A DNA stretch of 64,000 bases, taken from the NCBI RefSeq assembly GCF_001984065.1, contig NZ_LYVP01000001.1, positions 62,001-126,000 on the forward strand. Direction: 5' to 3'. Shown in pieces: positions 45,079-53,552 of this stretch (positions are counted from its first letter, which is position 1; each line of letters starts with the position of its first letter). The stretch comes from Pseudomonas sp. KK4. GTDB taxonomy: Bacteria > Pseudomonadota > Gammaproteobacteria > Pseudomonadales > Pseudomonadaceae. A program made the position numbers and the translations under genes. The notes below the pieces were generated by a model that was not told the origin of the DNA, did no database searches, and saw only the letters and a list, made by a program, of their open reading frames with translations.

Positions 45079-45444
45079 ATGTCTCGTTTGGCTGAATTTC
45101 GTAAGCTTGAACAACAACTCGCCAAGCAGCTCGCAGAGCTCGAGTCAATGAAAAATGATTCAGGCTTGAAGAAAGAAATGGAGTTTGAGAGTAAGCTCCG
45201 TGCATTGCTGGGTGAGTATGGCTTTAGTCTTCGGAACGTCATCAACCTGCTTGATCCTGAGAGAAACCGTCGGTCCCCAGCCACTACCGCACCGAAATCA
45301 GTCCGTAAAGCCCGCAACGTGAAGGTTTACAAGAACCCGAATACTGGTGAATTGATTGAATCCAAGGGCGGTAACCACCGGAAACTGAAAGAATGGAAAA
45401 TAGAGTTCGGTACAGCCGTTGTTGAATCATGGCGTACGCAGTAA
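45079..45444 (+). CDS. MvaT/MvaU-family H-NS-like xenogeneic silencer
   Basis: 121 aa. The N-terminal oligomerisation coiled coil (LAEFRKLEQQLAKQLAELES) is followed by the family block KKEMEFESKLRALLGEYGFSLR and the C-terminal AT-rich-DNA-binding part YKNPNTGELIESKGGNHRKLKEWK. It has the length and layout of pseudomonad MvaT. It is not the core gene: it sits in AT-rich transposon cargo with its own terminator. It probably silences the element's AT-rich genes or joins the host MvaT/MvaU network. That role is an inference. Confidence 0.9.
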   Translation: MSRLAEFRKLEQQLAKQLAELESMKNDSGLKKEMEFESKLRALLGEYGFSLRNVINLLDPERNRRSPATTAPKSVRKARNVKVYKNPNTGELIESKGGNHRKLKEWKIEFGTAVVESWRTQ

Positions 45445-45451
45445 GGATTGC

Positions 45452-45479
45452 AAAGGGCCCACATACATGGGCCCTTTTT
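45452..45479 (+). terminator. Terminator of the MvaT-like gene
   Basis: The stem AAAGGGCCC / GGGCCCTTTTT with an 8-nt loop lies 7 bp after the stop codon, a good intrinsic terminator. Confidence 0.85.
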
Positions 45480-46128
45480 GGCCTAGGGAACCAAGGCTCG
45501 GTGAGCGGTTACTCGATAATTCCATTCAATTCGCAATACTCCTTTCAGTCCATTTCTACCAATTCTGCAACACTCAATGAAACTCTAGCGTCAGACTTTT
45601 GAGTTTAGGGAACTTTTAAATAAGTGTAAGCGTTAGCTCCCACAACTCATCCCCAGACGTGTTGCCTCTTGGTCACACGCCGACTCAATGGACAAGTTTC
45701 TTTCGTTCTGACTCTGCCCCTGTACCCATTATTGAGTAAAGAGTTGCCCTTGGAGAATTTCGCGAGTACTAGATCTCTTCGTAAATCATCTGAGTGTTTG
45801 CGCTGATGTTGAATTTATTTAGTTGCCGAGGGATCCAGACCCAGTTTGAGACTTCCTGAAGCATTACGTGCCTGAGGGTTATGCGGTTCTGATGGTAGGT
45901 CAGCTGGGCCCCGGCATATGGGGTCAATTCGGCATCAGTGCGAACGAGAAGCCGACTTTTTCTACAGAATCGGCCAAAAGTGGCCATTCACCGTCAACAA
46001 AATTTTCGATTTGAATTATTAATTAACTCATCTTGGGCGATTAACTTATTGAGTTCGACACCGACTTGTGAACGCGTGTTTTTTGACTCAGGAAGAACGT
46101 CCAATGCCAATGGTTGGTGTCGGCTGTC
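45480..46128. other. Gene-poor junction with a possible gene remnant
   Basis: No intact gene. A minus-strand frame from about 45945 down to 45769 reads like a C-terminal coding tail (ELTPYAGAQLTYHQNRITLRH and beyond). It is cut off exactly at an element-end repeat (45948-45975), so it may be the stump of a disrupted gene; the family is not recognised. The AT-rich transposon DNA gives way to GC-rich DNA just after this region. Confidence 0.4.
45948..45975. repeat. Element-end copy 2
   Basis: GCCGACTTTTTCTACAGAAT followed by CGGCC, the same ~25-bp end as at 44.1, 52.0, 52.2 and 53.4 kb. Confidence 0.7.
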
Positions 46129-47724
46129 TCACGCGACAGTTTGCGCAGCACGTGCATTCGCGTATCGCGCCAAGCCAATCTTGATCCCGACCAGTATGGG
46201 GGCGGCGAATACAAACAACAGGACAACAGCAAAAAACGCGGTATCAAACGCAATTACGATGGCCTGCCCTGACACCGCCTTGCTCAACAGGCTCGTCGCT
46301 GCCTGGCCAGCGGACACTGCGTCCATGCCCTTCCCCGCCAGCATTGCCGTGGTGGTGGTCAGCCGTTCGATCAGCGCGTTGCCGCCCGGGGTGACGTTGG
46401 CGCCGAGGACTGCATCATTGATGACAATGTGATGGTCGATCAGTGTCTGGAGCCCTGCGACGCCCATCAAGCCACCTAACTGGCGTCCCGTATTGAACAG
46501 GCCGATGCCGCAGGCAAGATTGCGACAGTTGAGGTGGGTAAAAGCGATCAGCGTGATCGACAGAAATAGAAAACCAAGACCCAGGCCACGCAGCAGGATG
46601 CCTGCCATCATGTCGTCAGCGCCGCTTTCGCTAGTGGAACCTGACAATAACCACATCGCCCCCATGATCAGCAGGATGCCAAATGGCACCGTGGCCACCG
46701 GCGGAACGTGACGGACTGTAAACAGAAAAGCGGCAATGAGCAGCGAGCCGATAAATAAGCCGCCACTGGGTAACAGGAGCAGCCCGGCATCGGTCGGCGT
46801 GAACGCGAGTACCGACAAGGCGAACGCCGGTATCAAATACGCGCTGCCAAACAAAGCGGCACCGGCGACGAAACTGACGCAAAAGGCAAAAGTGAAATCG
46901 CTCGATTTGAACACCGTGAAATCGAACAGGCCCTGACCCTTGACCCACACTTGCTGACCGATAAATGCCGGCAGCGCGATGGCGCCGATTATCGTCAGTA
47001 ACAGGATGTCAGGCTCCTCGAACCAATCCCAGCGGCTGCCTTGGCTGAGCACGTAGGTGAAACAGAACAGGGTCGAAGCGATCAGTGAGAAACCCAGCCA
47101 ATCAAAGGAACGCTGTCGCACGCTGGCGGCCATGGGGTGGTCGACGATGAGCAAGAGACCGGTCGCAGCCAGGGCCAGTGGCACCACGCTGAAGAAAATC
47201 CATGTCCAGGATTGGCTGTCGATCAACCACCCTTGCAGGGCTGGGGCAAGGGTCCCCGGCGCGACCACCGAGCCCATGGCAAACAGGGCTTGCAGGACCG
47301 GCTGAAGCGCGCGCGGATAGGCGCGAAAAATCATCGCCTGGCCCGAGACCAGCAGCGCGCCGCCCGCGAAGCCTTGAAGGATGCGAAGCACGATCAGCAA
47401 CTCCAGCCGGGCGGTGATGGCGGACATAAAGCACGCCAGGCCCATAACCAAGGTTGCGCCGATGATCACATCGCGGGCTGAAAAGCGTTGCATAAGCCAA
47501 GGAGCCGTCATGAACCCGATCAGTTTGAGCGCGATATAGCCGACATCCAGCCAGGCGAACTCGTCAGGCGTGGCATAGGTGTCACCGATGATGTCGCTGC
47601 GTCCGAGTGCCAGAACGGTACTGGCGAACGCTTCCGTCAGCGTGGCCAGCACGATGCCCAGCATGAGAAGAATGTCGTTGGTGGACCGGGCGGTGCTTGG
47701 TATGGCGCGGGTTATCGTGCTCAT
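46129..47724 (-). CDS. DHA2-family MFS efflux transporter (EmrB-like)
   Basis: 531-aa inner-membrane drug/proton antiporter with about 14 hydrophobic segments. DHA2-type features include WLDVGYIALKL near helix 2 and VLRILQGFAGGALLVSGQAM after the A-motif loop. It overlaps the HlyD/EmrA-type adaptor gene by 4 bp, so the two should form an EmrAB-like pump with an outer-membrane TolC-type channel encoded elsewhere. The substrate is unknown. Confidence 0.9.
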   Translation of the reverse strand: MSTITRAIPSTARSTNDILLMLGIVLATLTEAFASTVLALGRSDIIGDTYATPDEFAWLDVGYIALKLIGFMTAPWLMQRFSARDVIIGATLVMGLACFMSAITARLELLIVLRILQGFAGGALLVSGQAMIFRAYPRALQPVLQALFAMGSVVAPGTLAPALQGWLIDSQSWTWIFFSVVPLALAATGLLLIVDHPMAASVRQRSFDWLGFSLIASTLFCFTYVLSQGSRWDWFEEPDILLLTIIGAIALPAFIGQQVWVKGQGLFDFTVFKSSDFTFAFCVSFVAGAALFGSAYLIPAFALSVLAFTPTDAGLLLLPSGGLFIGSLLIAAFLFTVRHVPPVATVPFGILLIMGAMWLLSGSTSESGADDMMAGILLRGLGLGFLFLSITLIAFTHLNCRNLACGIGLFNTGRQLGGLMGVAGLQTLIDHHIVINDAVLGANVTPGGNALIERLTTTTAMLAGKGMDAVSAGQAATSLLSKAVSGQAIVIAFDTAFFAVVLLFVFAAPILVGIKIGLARYANARAAQTVA

Positions 47725-48818
47725 GTGCCGTCCCCGTGCGCCACCTCCACTCGCGCGGATAGGCCTGGCACGATGCGCCCCGGCAGCGGATTGTCAGCCA
47801 TCAGGATTTTCACCGGGACGCGCTGCACGACGCGTACAAAATTTCCGGTGGCGTTGTCGGGCGGCAACAAGCTGAACGCCGAACCACTGCCCGGTGCAAA
47901 GCTGTCGACCACGCCATCCAGTGCCGCGTTGGGGTAGCCATCGACCGTGATGCGCACGCGCTGACCGGGGCGGAGGTGTTCGAGTTGGGTTTCCTTGAAG
48001 TTCGCTACGACCCACACAGGGTTGACCGGCACGATATCGAGCAGGGCAACACCCGGCGTCACGAAGCGGCCGAGACGAACCTGGCGGTTACCGATGACGC
48101 CATCTACAGGTGCGCGCACCACGGTGTGGTCGAGGTCGATCTGGGCCAGATCCCGCGCGGCTTCTGCCTGGGACACTGCGGCAACGGCCGCCTCTCTTTC
48201 AGCCATAAATACGGCGATCTTTTGCTGTTGCGCCTCGACCGTTGCCGAAGCGGCCGATACCGACGCCACCGCTCTGGATTGCGCGGTGCCGGTCTCATCG
48301 ACCAAGGCTTGGCTGACTGCGTTGCTGACTATCAGTTTGCGGCTGCGGTCATGGGTCTTGGCCGCCAGATTCATATTGGCTGTGGCCGAGCGTCTTTGCG
48401 CTTCGGCCTGCCGAATCAGCGCACGCTGCAGCTGGATCTGCGCATCGACATGGATCAGGCGCGCCTGAGCAGCACTTACATTGGCCATGGCTTGCGCCAG
48501 TTTGGCGCGATAGTCGCGATCATCGATACGGAACAGCACGTCCCCCGCGTGCACGGTCTGGTTGTCCTCGATCTCCAGCGCCGTGACATAGCCGGCGACC
48601 TTGGCGGCGAGCGAGGTCACGTCACCGCGGACATAGGCGTTGTCGGTCGAGGTCACGCCGCTCGAAAGCGCAATGGCTGCCCAAGCCGCAACGACCACTG
48701 CGGCACCGACGCACAGCAACAGTCCGAGAGCCTTGCGCTTGCTTCGCCCCTGCACGACGCCGGGCGTCCCGGTACCTGCGCGTGTGGCCATGGCGGCCTT
48801 GTCCTGGAGCGACTTCAT
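47721..48818 (-). CDS. HlyD/EmrA-family periplasmic adaptor
   Basis: 365-aa membrane-fusion protein. A single N-terminal anchor lies at about residues 30-52, followed by TDNAYVRGDVTSLAAKVAGYV, an alpha-helical hairpin rich in Ala and Gln, and a second lipoyl half (VVRAPVDGVIGNRQVRLGRFV). It bridges the MFS pump to an outer-membrane channel. It is the third gene of the operon NmrA-like, cupin, HlyD, MFS. Confidence 0.92.
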   Translation of the reverse strand: MKSLQDKAAMATRAGTGTPGVVQGRSKRKALGLLLCVGAAVVVAAWAAIALSSGVTSTDNAYVRGDVTSLAAKVAGYVTALEIEDNQTVHAGDVLFRIDDRDYRAKLAQAMANVSAAQARLIHVDAQIQLQRALIRQAEAQRRSATANMNLAAKTHDRSRKLIVSNAVSQALVDETGTAQSRAVASVSAASATVEAQQQKIAVFMAEREAAVAAVSQAEAARDLAQIDLDHTVVRAPVDGVIGNRQVRLGRFVTPGVALLDIVPVNPVWVVANFKETQLEHLRPGQRVRITVDGYPNAALDGVVDSFAPGSGSAFSLLPPDNATGNFVRVVQRVPVKILMADNPLPGRIVPGLSARVEVAHGDGT

Positions 48819-48914
48819 ATTTCATGTCCTGTTCAGTGCCAATAACAATAGCCGTCACTGGGCGGCAGAAGTCTGCCGCCCGGCTGTCGCTCCTTCATGA
48901 GCGCGTTGATCGGC

Positions 48915-49328
48915 TTACTTTTTGAGAGGTGTGACGAGCATCGTTTCGTCGGTATCGAGGACGAACACCGCCAACAAGCGAGCCGGTTGGGTGTCGCTGG
49001 CGTTGGCGCTGACCAAGTGCACGGAACCCGGCTCCTCTACGAAGTTTTCGCCGACGTTGTAGATCTTTTCCGGCTCGCCTTTGACTTTGATGCGAAACGA
49101 GCCTTCCAGAACCGTTGCATAGATAAAGGCGGTTTTCGGATGGGTGTGGGATGGCGATGCAGCGCCCGGCCCATACTCGACGAGCACGCCCCGCATGCTC
49201 TTGCCGGGGATGTTGGGAATGGGACGGTCGAATACGACCGTCACCTTGCCGGAGGGTGGTTCGGCGGCCGATGCGACGCTGATCGAGAGCGCTGCAAAAA
49301 CCGCGGCCAGCAGGATTCGAGTGACCAT
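48915..49328 (-). CDS. Exported cupin-domain protein
   Basis: 137 aa with a signal peptide (MVTRILLAAVFAALSISVASA, cleaved before AEPP). The single cupin barrel has the metal motif region SPSHTHPKTAFIYATVLEGSF and a downstream EEPGSVHLVSAN. It is probably a periplasmic metal-binding protein. Its place in an efflux operon suggests a role in handling or sensing the exported compound, but no reaction can be assigned. Confidence 0.85.
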   Translation of the reverse strand: MVTRILLAAVFAALSISVASAAEPPSGKVTVVFDRPIPNIPGKSMRGVLVEYGPGAASPSHTHPKTAFIYATVLEGSFRIKVKGEPEKIYNVGENFVEEPGSVHLVSANASDTQPARLLAVFVLDTDETMLVTPLKK

Positions 49329-49370
49329 GGGATTGCTCCTTGATGTTTAGGAAGTTGAGGGTGTGAACCT

Positions 49371-50123
49371 TTACCGGGACATCGACTCAGCGAGCCAGTC
49401 TTCGAAGTGGATCGCGCCCACACGCGAGTTCTTGCCGGCGGTCAGCGACTGATCGTCAAGCACGGCGCCGAAGTAGCGTGCGTTCACGTCCGGCACGACC
49501 TTGCGGTTGTCCTGGGTGATCCGCAGAAAGCGCCTGGCCAGTTCGTCGAGCGGGAGGGCTTCCGGGCCGCAGACTTCAACCGTGCCATTGACCGGTGCTG
49601 CCAGCACGACATCGGCCAGCGCCGCCACCACATCGTCGGACGCTATCGGCTGGATCAGCGCCGGCGAAACACGAAACTCTTCGCCGATGGCGAATGACTG
49701 GACGATGCCGTCGACAAACTCGAAGAACTGCGTGGCACGCAGGAGCGTGTAGGGAATGCCGGAGGCCTTGATCAGGTTTTCCTGCGCGATCTTGGCCCGA
49801 AAATATCCGCTGTCGGGCAGCCGTTCGCTGCCGACAATCGACAGCGCAACGTGATAGTTAACGCCAGCAGCCGCTTCGGCGGCCAGCAAGTTGCGGCTGG
49901 AGGTTTCGAAAAAATCGAGCACGGCCTGGTCTTCCCACGACGGCGCGTTCGCCACGTCGACAACGACATCTGTGTTATCCATCGCCTCGGCCAGGCCTTC
50001 GCGGGTGATGCTGTTCACGCCCGTGCTTGGGCTGGCGGCGAGCACGTCATGGCCGTGCGCGCGAAGGGTGTTCACAAGTTTCGATCCGATGAGGCCGGAA
50101 CCTCCAATGACGACGATTTTCAT
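49371..50123 (-). CDS. NmrA-like NAD(P)-binding oxidoreductase/regulator
   Basis: 250-aa Rossmann-fold protein starting KIVVIGGSGLIGSKLVNTL. It lacks a clear YxxxK catalytic pair of classical SDRs and fits the atypical NmrA/azoreductase-like group. It leads the minus-strand operon (cupin 42 bp downstream) and is divergent from the winged-helix-TPR regulator at 50381. It might reduce a toxic substrate of the pump or act as a redox sensor. Confidence 0.85.
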   Translation of the reverse strand: MKIVVIGGSGLIGSKLVNTLRAHGHDVLAASPSTGVNSITREGLAEAMDNTDVVVDVANAPSWEDQAVLDFFETSSRNLLAAEAAAGVNYHVALSIVGSERLPDSGYFRAKIAQENLIKASGIPYTLLRATQFFEFVDGIVQSFAIGEEFRVSPALIQPIASDDVVAALADVVLAAPVNGTVEVCGPEALPLDELARRFLRITQDNRKVVPDVNARYFGAVLDDQSLTAGKNSRVGAIHFEDWLAESMSR

Positions 50124-50380
50124 GGCGTTCCTCCACTTGTCGACGGCAACGATTGCGTCGGTGTAGGTAGAGAGTGCCTGCGCGCATGAGGCAAGTCCTT
50201 GCGCCGGGCTTGGATTTGCCTTGGCGAACGCTTGGTTTTACGTCCAGAGAGACCGTTGTTCCAGCCGCCCTTGGGTGGACGGTGCAGCGGGTTTCGAGCT
50301 GCCGTATGATCAGCGTCAGGTTCTAATCGCCAGCCGCCTGGAACACGGAGTTGAGGGCGCTTCGCCAGGAGATTATTGCT
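50124..50380. promoter_or_regulatory. Divergent promoter region of the efflux operon and its regulator
   Basis: This 257-bp space lies between the NmrA-like gene (-) and the regulator (+), where the operator for the regulator is expected. I see no clear -35/-10 pair or strong palindrome. The regulator ribosome site AGGAG is at 50367-50371. Confidence 0.4.
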
Positions 50381-51964
50381 TTGCAATTCGCGTTTGAAGA
50401 TTTTGTGCTCGATCAGGATCGTCGGGAGCTGACTTTGCGCGGGTACGTCGTGGCTGTCAGCCCGCAGGTCTTCGATCTGTTGCTGCTGTTCGTAAGCAAT
50501 CCCGATCGCGTCGTCAGCAAGGACGACCTGCTCCAGGCGGTGTGGAGCGGCCGCATCGTCTCGGAATCTACGATTACCAGTCACATCAATGCGGTGCGTA
50601 AGGCCATCGGCGATAGCGGCGAGGAACAACGCCTGGTGCGCACTATCCCCCGCAAAGGTTACCGCTTCGTCGGGCAAGTCATGGTCGACACTCGCGGGCA
50701 AACGCCACACCCTGACATCGACGAACCCGTGGCCGCTAGGCAAATGCCTGCCTCTACGCTGACACTCCCGGAGAAACCCTCGATTAGCGTATTGCCCTTC
50801 CACAACCTGAGTGGCGATCCGGAACAGGACTATTTCGCCGACGGCGTCGTGGAGGACATCATCGCCGCCCTGTCGCGGATCCGCTGGCTGTTCGTCATCG
50901 CGCGCAATTCGAGCTTTACGTTCAAGGGCCGGGGGATGGACGCTAAGGGTGTCGGTCTGGAGTTGGGTGTTCGCTACGTGCTCGAAGGCAGTGTGCGCAA
51001 GTGCGGAAACAAGGTCCGCATCACTGGTCAGCTCATCGACGCGACAACCGGGACGCATCTCTGGGCCGAGCGATTCGAAGGCCTGCTCGATGACATTTTC
51101 GAGCTGCAGGATCAAATCACTGAAAGCGTCGTCGGCGCCATCGCGCCGCAACTCGAAAGGGCAGAAATCGAACGGGCCAAACGCAAACCCACGGAAAGCC
51201 TGGACGCTTACGACTATTACCTGCGCGCCATCGCAAAACTGCACACCGGCACATGTGAAGCCATTGATGAAGCGTTGCCGATGTTCTACAAGGCCATCGA
51301 TCTCGATCCGGAATTTTCATCGGCTTATGGCATGGCCGCCTGGTGCCATTTGTGGCGCAAGCTCAACGGCTGGATCACCGACCGGACTGCCGAGACTGCC
51401 GAGGGCACACGGCTGGCGCGTCTGGCAGTAACACTGGGCCGGGATGATGCCGTCGCGTTGACACGCGGTGGGCATGCGCTCAGTCATTTGACCGGAGATC
51501 TTGACGGCGGCATTGCGTTGCTCGACCGGGCACGGCTGCTCAACCCCAACCTCGCCCCCGCCTGGTTTCTGGGCGGTATTCTGCGCGCTCTGCGCGGTGA
51601 GACAGACGCCGCCATCGAGAATCTGAACCATGCCGTTCGCTTGAGTCCGCTGGATCCGGAAATATTTAGGATGCAGGTCGGGATGGCGCTCGCGCATTTC
51701 TTCGCTGGGCACTTCGATACTGCGGCAGGCTGGGCGGAAAAAGCGCTGGGCAACCTGCCCAGCCTGCTGCCCGCGGCGGCTCTGGTGGCGGCCAGTCATG
51801 CGCTAAGCGGGCGCATGGATAAAGCCAGGTGCGCGATGCAGCATCTGCAGGCACTGGACCCTTCTTTTCGCCTCTCCAACCTGAAAAACTGGCTGCCGAT
51901 CCAGCGGCCCGAGGATTTCGCCCTGTTCGCCGATGGGCTGCGACTGGCCGGGTTGCCCGAGTGA
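50381..51964 (+). CDS. Winged-helix / TolB-like / TPR transcriptional regulator (CadC-type)
   Basis: 527 aa from the TTG at 50381, which has an AGGAG 9 nt upstream; an in-frame TTG at 50351 is less likely. The N-terminal OmpR-type winged helix (VSPQVFDLLLLFV...TIPRKGYRFVGQV) is followed by a TolB-N-like block (ISVLPFHNLSGDPEQDYFADGVVEDIIAALSR) and several TPR-like repeats. No membrane segment is evident, unlike CadC. It is divergent from the efflux operon and is its likely regulator. Confidence 0.85.
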   Translation: MQFAFEDFVLDQDRRELTLRGYVVAVSPQVFDLLLLFVSNPDRVVSKDDLLQAVWSGRIVSESTITSHINAVRKAIGDSGEEQRLVRTIPRKGYRFVGQVMVDTRGQTPHPDIDEPVAARQMPASTLTLPEKPSISVLPFHNLSGDPEQDYFADGVVEDIIAALSRIRWLFVIARNSSFTFKGRGMDAKGVGLELGVRYVLEGSVRKCGNKVRITGQLIDATTGTHLWAERFEGLLDDIFELQDQITESVVGAIAPQLERAEIERAKRKPTESLDAYDYYLRAIAKLHTGTCEAIDEALPMFYKAIDLDPEFSSAYGMAAWCHLWRKLNGWITDRTAETAEGTRLARLAVTLGRDDAVALTRGGHALSHLTGDLDGGIALLDRARLLNPNLAPAWFLGGILRALRGETDAAIENLNHAVRLSPLDPEIFRMQVGMALAHFFAGHFDTAAGWAEKALGNLPSLLPAAALVAASHALSGRMDKARCAMQHLQALDPSFRLSNLKNWLPIQRPEDFALFADGLRLAGLPE

Positions 51965-51989
51965 TCACGCTGCCTGACAGATATGGATT

Positions 51990-52008
51990 GCTACCTGTCG
52001 CGACAGGC
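51990..52008. repeat. Short perfect palindrome after the regulator gene
   Basis: CCTGTCGCGACAGG, a 14-bp perfect palindrome about 30 bp after the stop codon, beside the MITE-like unit. It may be a protein site or part of a weak terminator. Confidence 0.4.
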
Positions 52009-52012
52009 AACA

Positions 52013-52198
52013 ATCGACCGATTCTGTGAAAAAGTCGGCTATGGTTTTCACGGCAGAAAAGTACGTGCTTGAGATTAAAATCTTCACTATGAGCAGAGGA
52101 TTCGGGGCTCAGATTTCGCATAGCTGCGCGCAAAAAAGTCGCTTTCAGCAACCAGTACGCGGTCAAGGACCGACTTTTTCAACACAATCGACCTAATA
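52013..52198. mobile_element. MITE-like 185-bp unit with inverted ends
   Basis: The left end, GACCGATTCTGTGAAAAAGT, and the right end, ACTTTTTCAACACAATCGAC, are inverted copies of the same repeat. The 130 bp between them has no gene. The left side continues with the AGAAAAGTACG...GAGATTAAAATC stretch also seen at 44.1 kb, so this is probably an internally deleted insertion sequence. No target duplication is obvious. Confidence 0.65.
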
Positions 52199-52272
52199 GT
52201 CCTTCGTTTGCCTACCGGTTTATGGAGACTTGCTGTCATCCAGCTTCTCTAAATATTTTAGACGCACTGTGG

Positions 52273-53328
52273 TTAACGCCTAGGTTTCGGACGTGCCTGC
52301 CAAGCCGCCTCAACTATTTCTGGCTGATTGTGCTCCTGCAAAATACGCAGCGCGTTATCTGAGAAGCGCGCGTGTTTTTGGCTGCCAAACTCAAAAATCA
52401 TCATGTTAGATTGGTCGTTGTCGAGCCCCAGCATCTCTCGTAACGCTTTGCATTTGTTCGGGCTGAGCCCTAACCGTTCAGCAAGTGCAGTGGGGCTGAG
52501 GTGGTACTTTTTCTGTAAATCAACTTCCCGTATTGCACCTGCGGCTTCGGGATCATCGCCTGAAACATACCGAACAGGTGCGCCTTCCCTTTTGCTGATG
52601 TGGACGCGAAGAGTAGGGCCCTCACCGGTGATGTTGCTCGCTAAGGCAATCAACCTTGGGAAGACCTGATCTACTTGAGTGCCGACCTTGATTGCCTTCT
52701 CGATACGATCAATGTCCCTTTCTGACACCTCAACGGTTTCGCTCACATGAGCTTCCATTGCCAGAAGGGTTCGTATGCGTCCTCTTGCCTCGTCTCGGGC
52801 GCGCTTATTGGGTGCGAGAAGTTCGGCGATATGCCGAAATTCTCGGTCCACTAGAACATCAAAGCTGGGTAATGCGGTGGTTGAGAGTGGCATAACGCGA
52901 AGAGGAAGATTGTCTGCCAGCGAGTCGTCAAAATGCTCGACCAATACTTCATCCAGCGTTGTCAGCAGCGCTCTCGCATTAACGAACAACGCGTCTTCAG
53001 GCACAACAATCATCCAATGCTGAGCAGCATCTCGCATGGTGTTGAGGGCACGGATAGAGCCTGCCTGTGCAGCTGTCATGTATCCACTAGCTGTGGCTAC
53101 ATTTAGTGCCCGATCAAGCCCAATGGCAATTCCCTTCTGCTTATCGAAAACTTCCTTCGACTTTTGCACGAGAAGTGCCTTGGTCAGCATCTCACTGCTG
53201 TGCTGGAGATGAAGGAGAACTGATTCTGTGCGACCGTGATCGTCGTGGCCATTGAAAACCTCCAATCCGCGCCGCAATGAGGCAATAGCCTTGTTCTTCA
53301 GGGTTTTAGCTTCCCGCTTGAGCTTCAT
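52273..53328 (-). CDS. DUF3644-type protein with HEPN RX4H motif
   Basis: 351 aa. The N-terminal ~140 residues look like a DUF3644/HEPN helical domain (TESVLLHLQHSSEMLTKALLVQK) and carry RDAAQH, an RX4H motif (R99-H104) typical of HEPN ribonucleases. The C-terminal part has a helix-turn-helix-like stretch (YHLSPTALAERLGLSPNKCKALREML). HEPN proteins with this motif are often toxins or abortive-infection effectors. No partner antitoxin is visible beside it. It is flanked by element-end repeats on both sides. Confidence 0.75.
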   Translation of the reverse strand: MKLKREAKTLKNKAIASLRRGLEVFNGHDDHGRTESVLLHLQHSSEMLTKALLVQKSKEVFDKQKGIAIGLDRALNVATASGYMTAAQAGSIRALNTMRDAAQHWMIVVPEDALFVNARALLTTLDEVLVEHFDDSLADNLPLRVMPLSTTALPSFDVLVDREFRHIAELLAPNKRARDEARGRIRTLLAMEAHVSETVEVSERDIDRIEKAIKVGTQVDQVFPRLIALASNITGEGPTLRVHISKREGAPVRYVSGDDPEAAGAIREVDLQKKYHLSPTALAERLGLSPNKCKALREMLGLDNDQSNMMIFEFGSQKHARFSDNALRILQEHNQPEIVEAAWQARPKPRR

Positions 53329-53439
53329 CCGGCGACGTCCACAGGACTGATGGGTAAGTCAAAATGATAGCTATTGTTCCCCGACCCACATGCTTTTCGT
53401 CCCAAGTAACCGATCGCTTTCCTGCCCGTTTCAGAAAAC

Positions 53440-53468
53440 CGAATTTTTCCACAAAATCGGCCTGAAGC
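53440..53468. repeat. Element-end copy 5 (diverged)
   Basis: CCGAATTTTTCCACAAAATC followed by GGCC matches the dispersed end with three or four changes. It lies about 110 bp upstream of the DUF3644 start codon. Confidence 0.6.
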
Positions 53469-53552
53469 ACGGTCGAGCCAGGTTCGTTTCCGGCCATTTT
53501 CTGCCTCTCGTGATAGGCATAAACGGCCAAGATCGGACGCTCGGTTCCAGCG

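Larger units (their letters stand above)
36307..45480. mobile_element. Tn7-like transposon, glmS-proximal end with transposition genes and first cargo
   Basis: The element starts about 22 bp after the glmS stop and contains tniQ, tnsD, tnsA, tnsB and tnsC in a stretch visibly more A+T-rich than the core. tnsE was not found. The gene order and orientation (right end beside glmS, tnsABC reading away from it) match Tn7. The right-hand coordinate given is only the end of the MvaT-like gene; the true distal end was not identified and may lie beyond 64 kb. Confidence 0.88.

Noticed and set aside
45560..45655. Second candidate distal end (reverse reading TGTGGGAGCTAACGC)
   Set aside because: It has the TGTGGG start but lacks the repeats of the proximal end and looks more like a pseudomonad REP-type half site.
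53373..53392. Possible distal Tn7 end (reverse reading TGTGGGTCGGGGAACAATAG)
   Set aside because: It begins like a Tn7 end, but no ACTGTCGC-type TnsB repeats follow and it differs from the glmS-proximal end; too weak to call.
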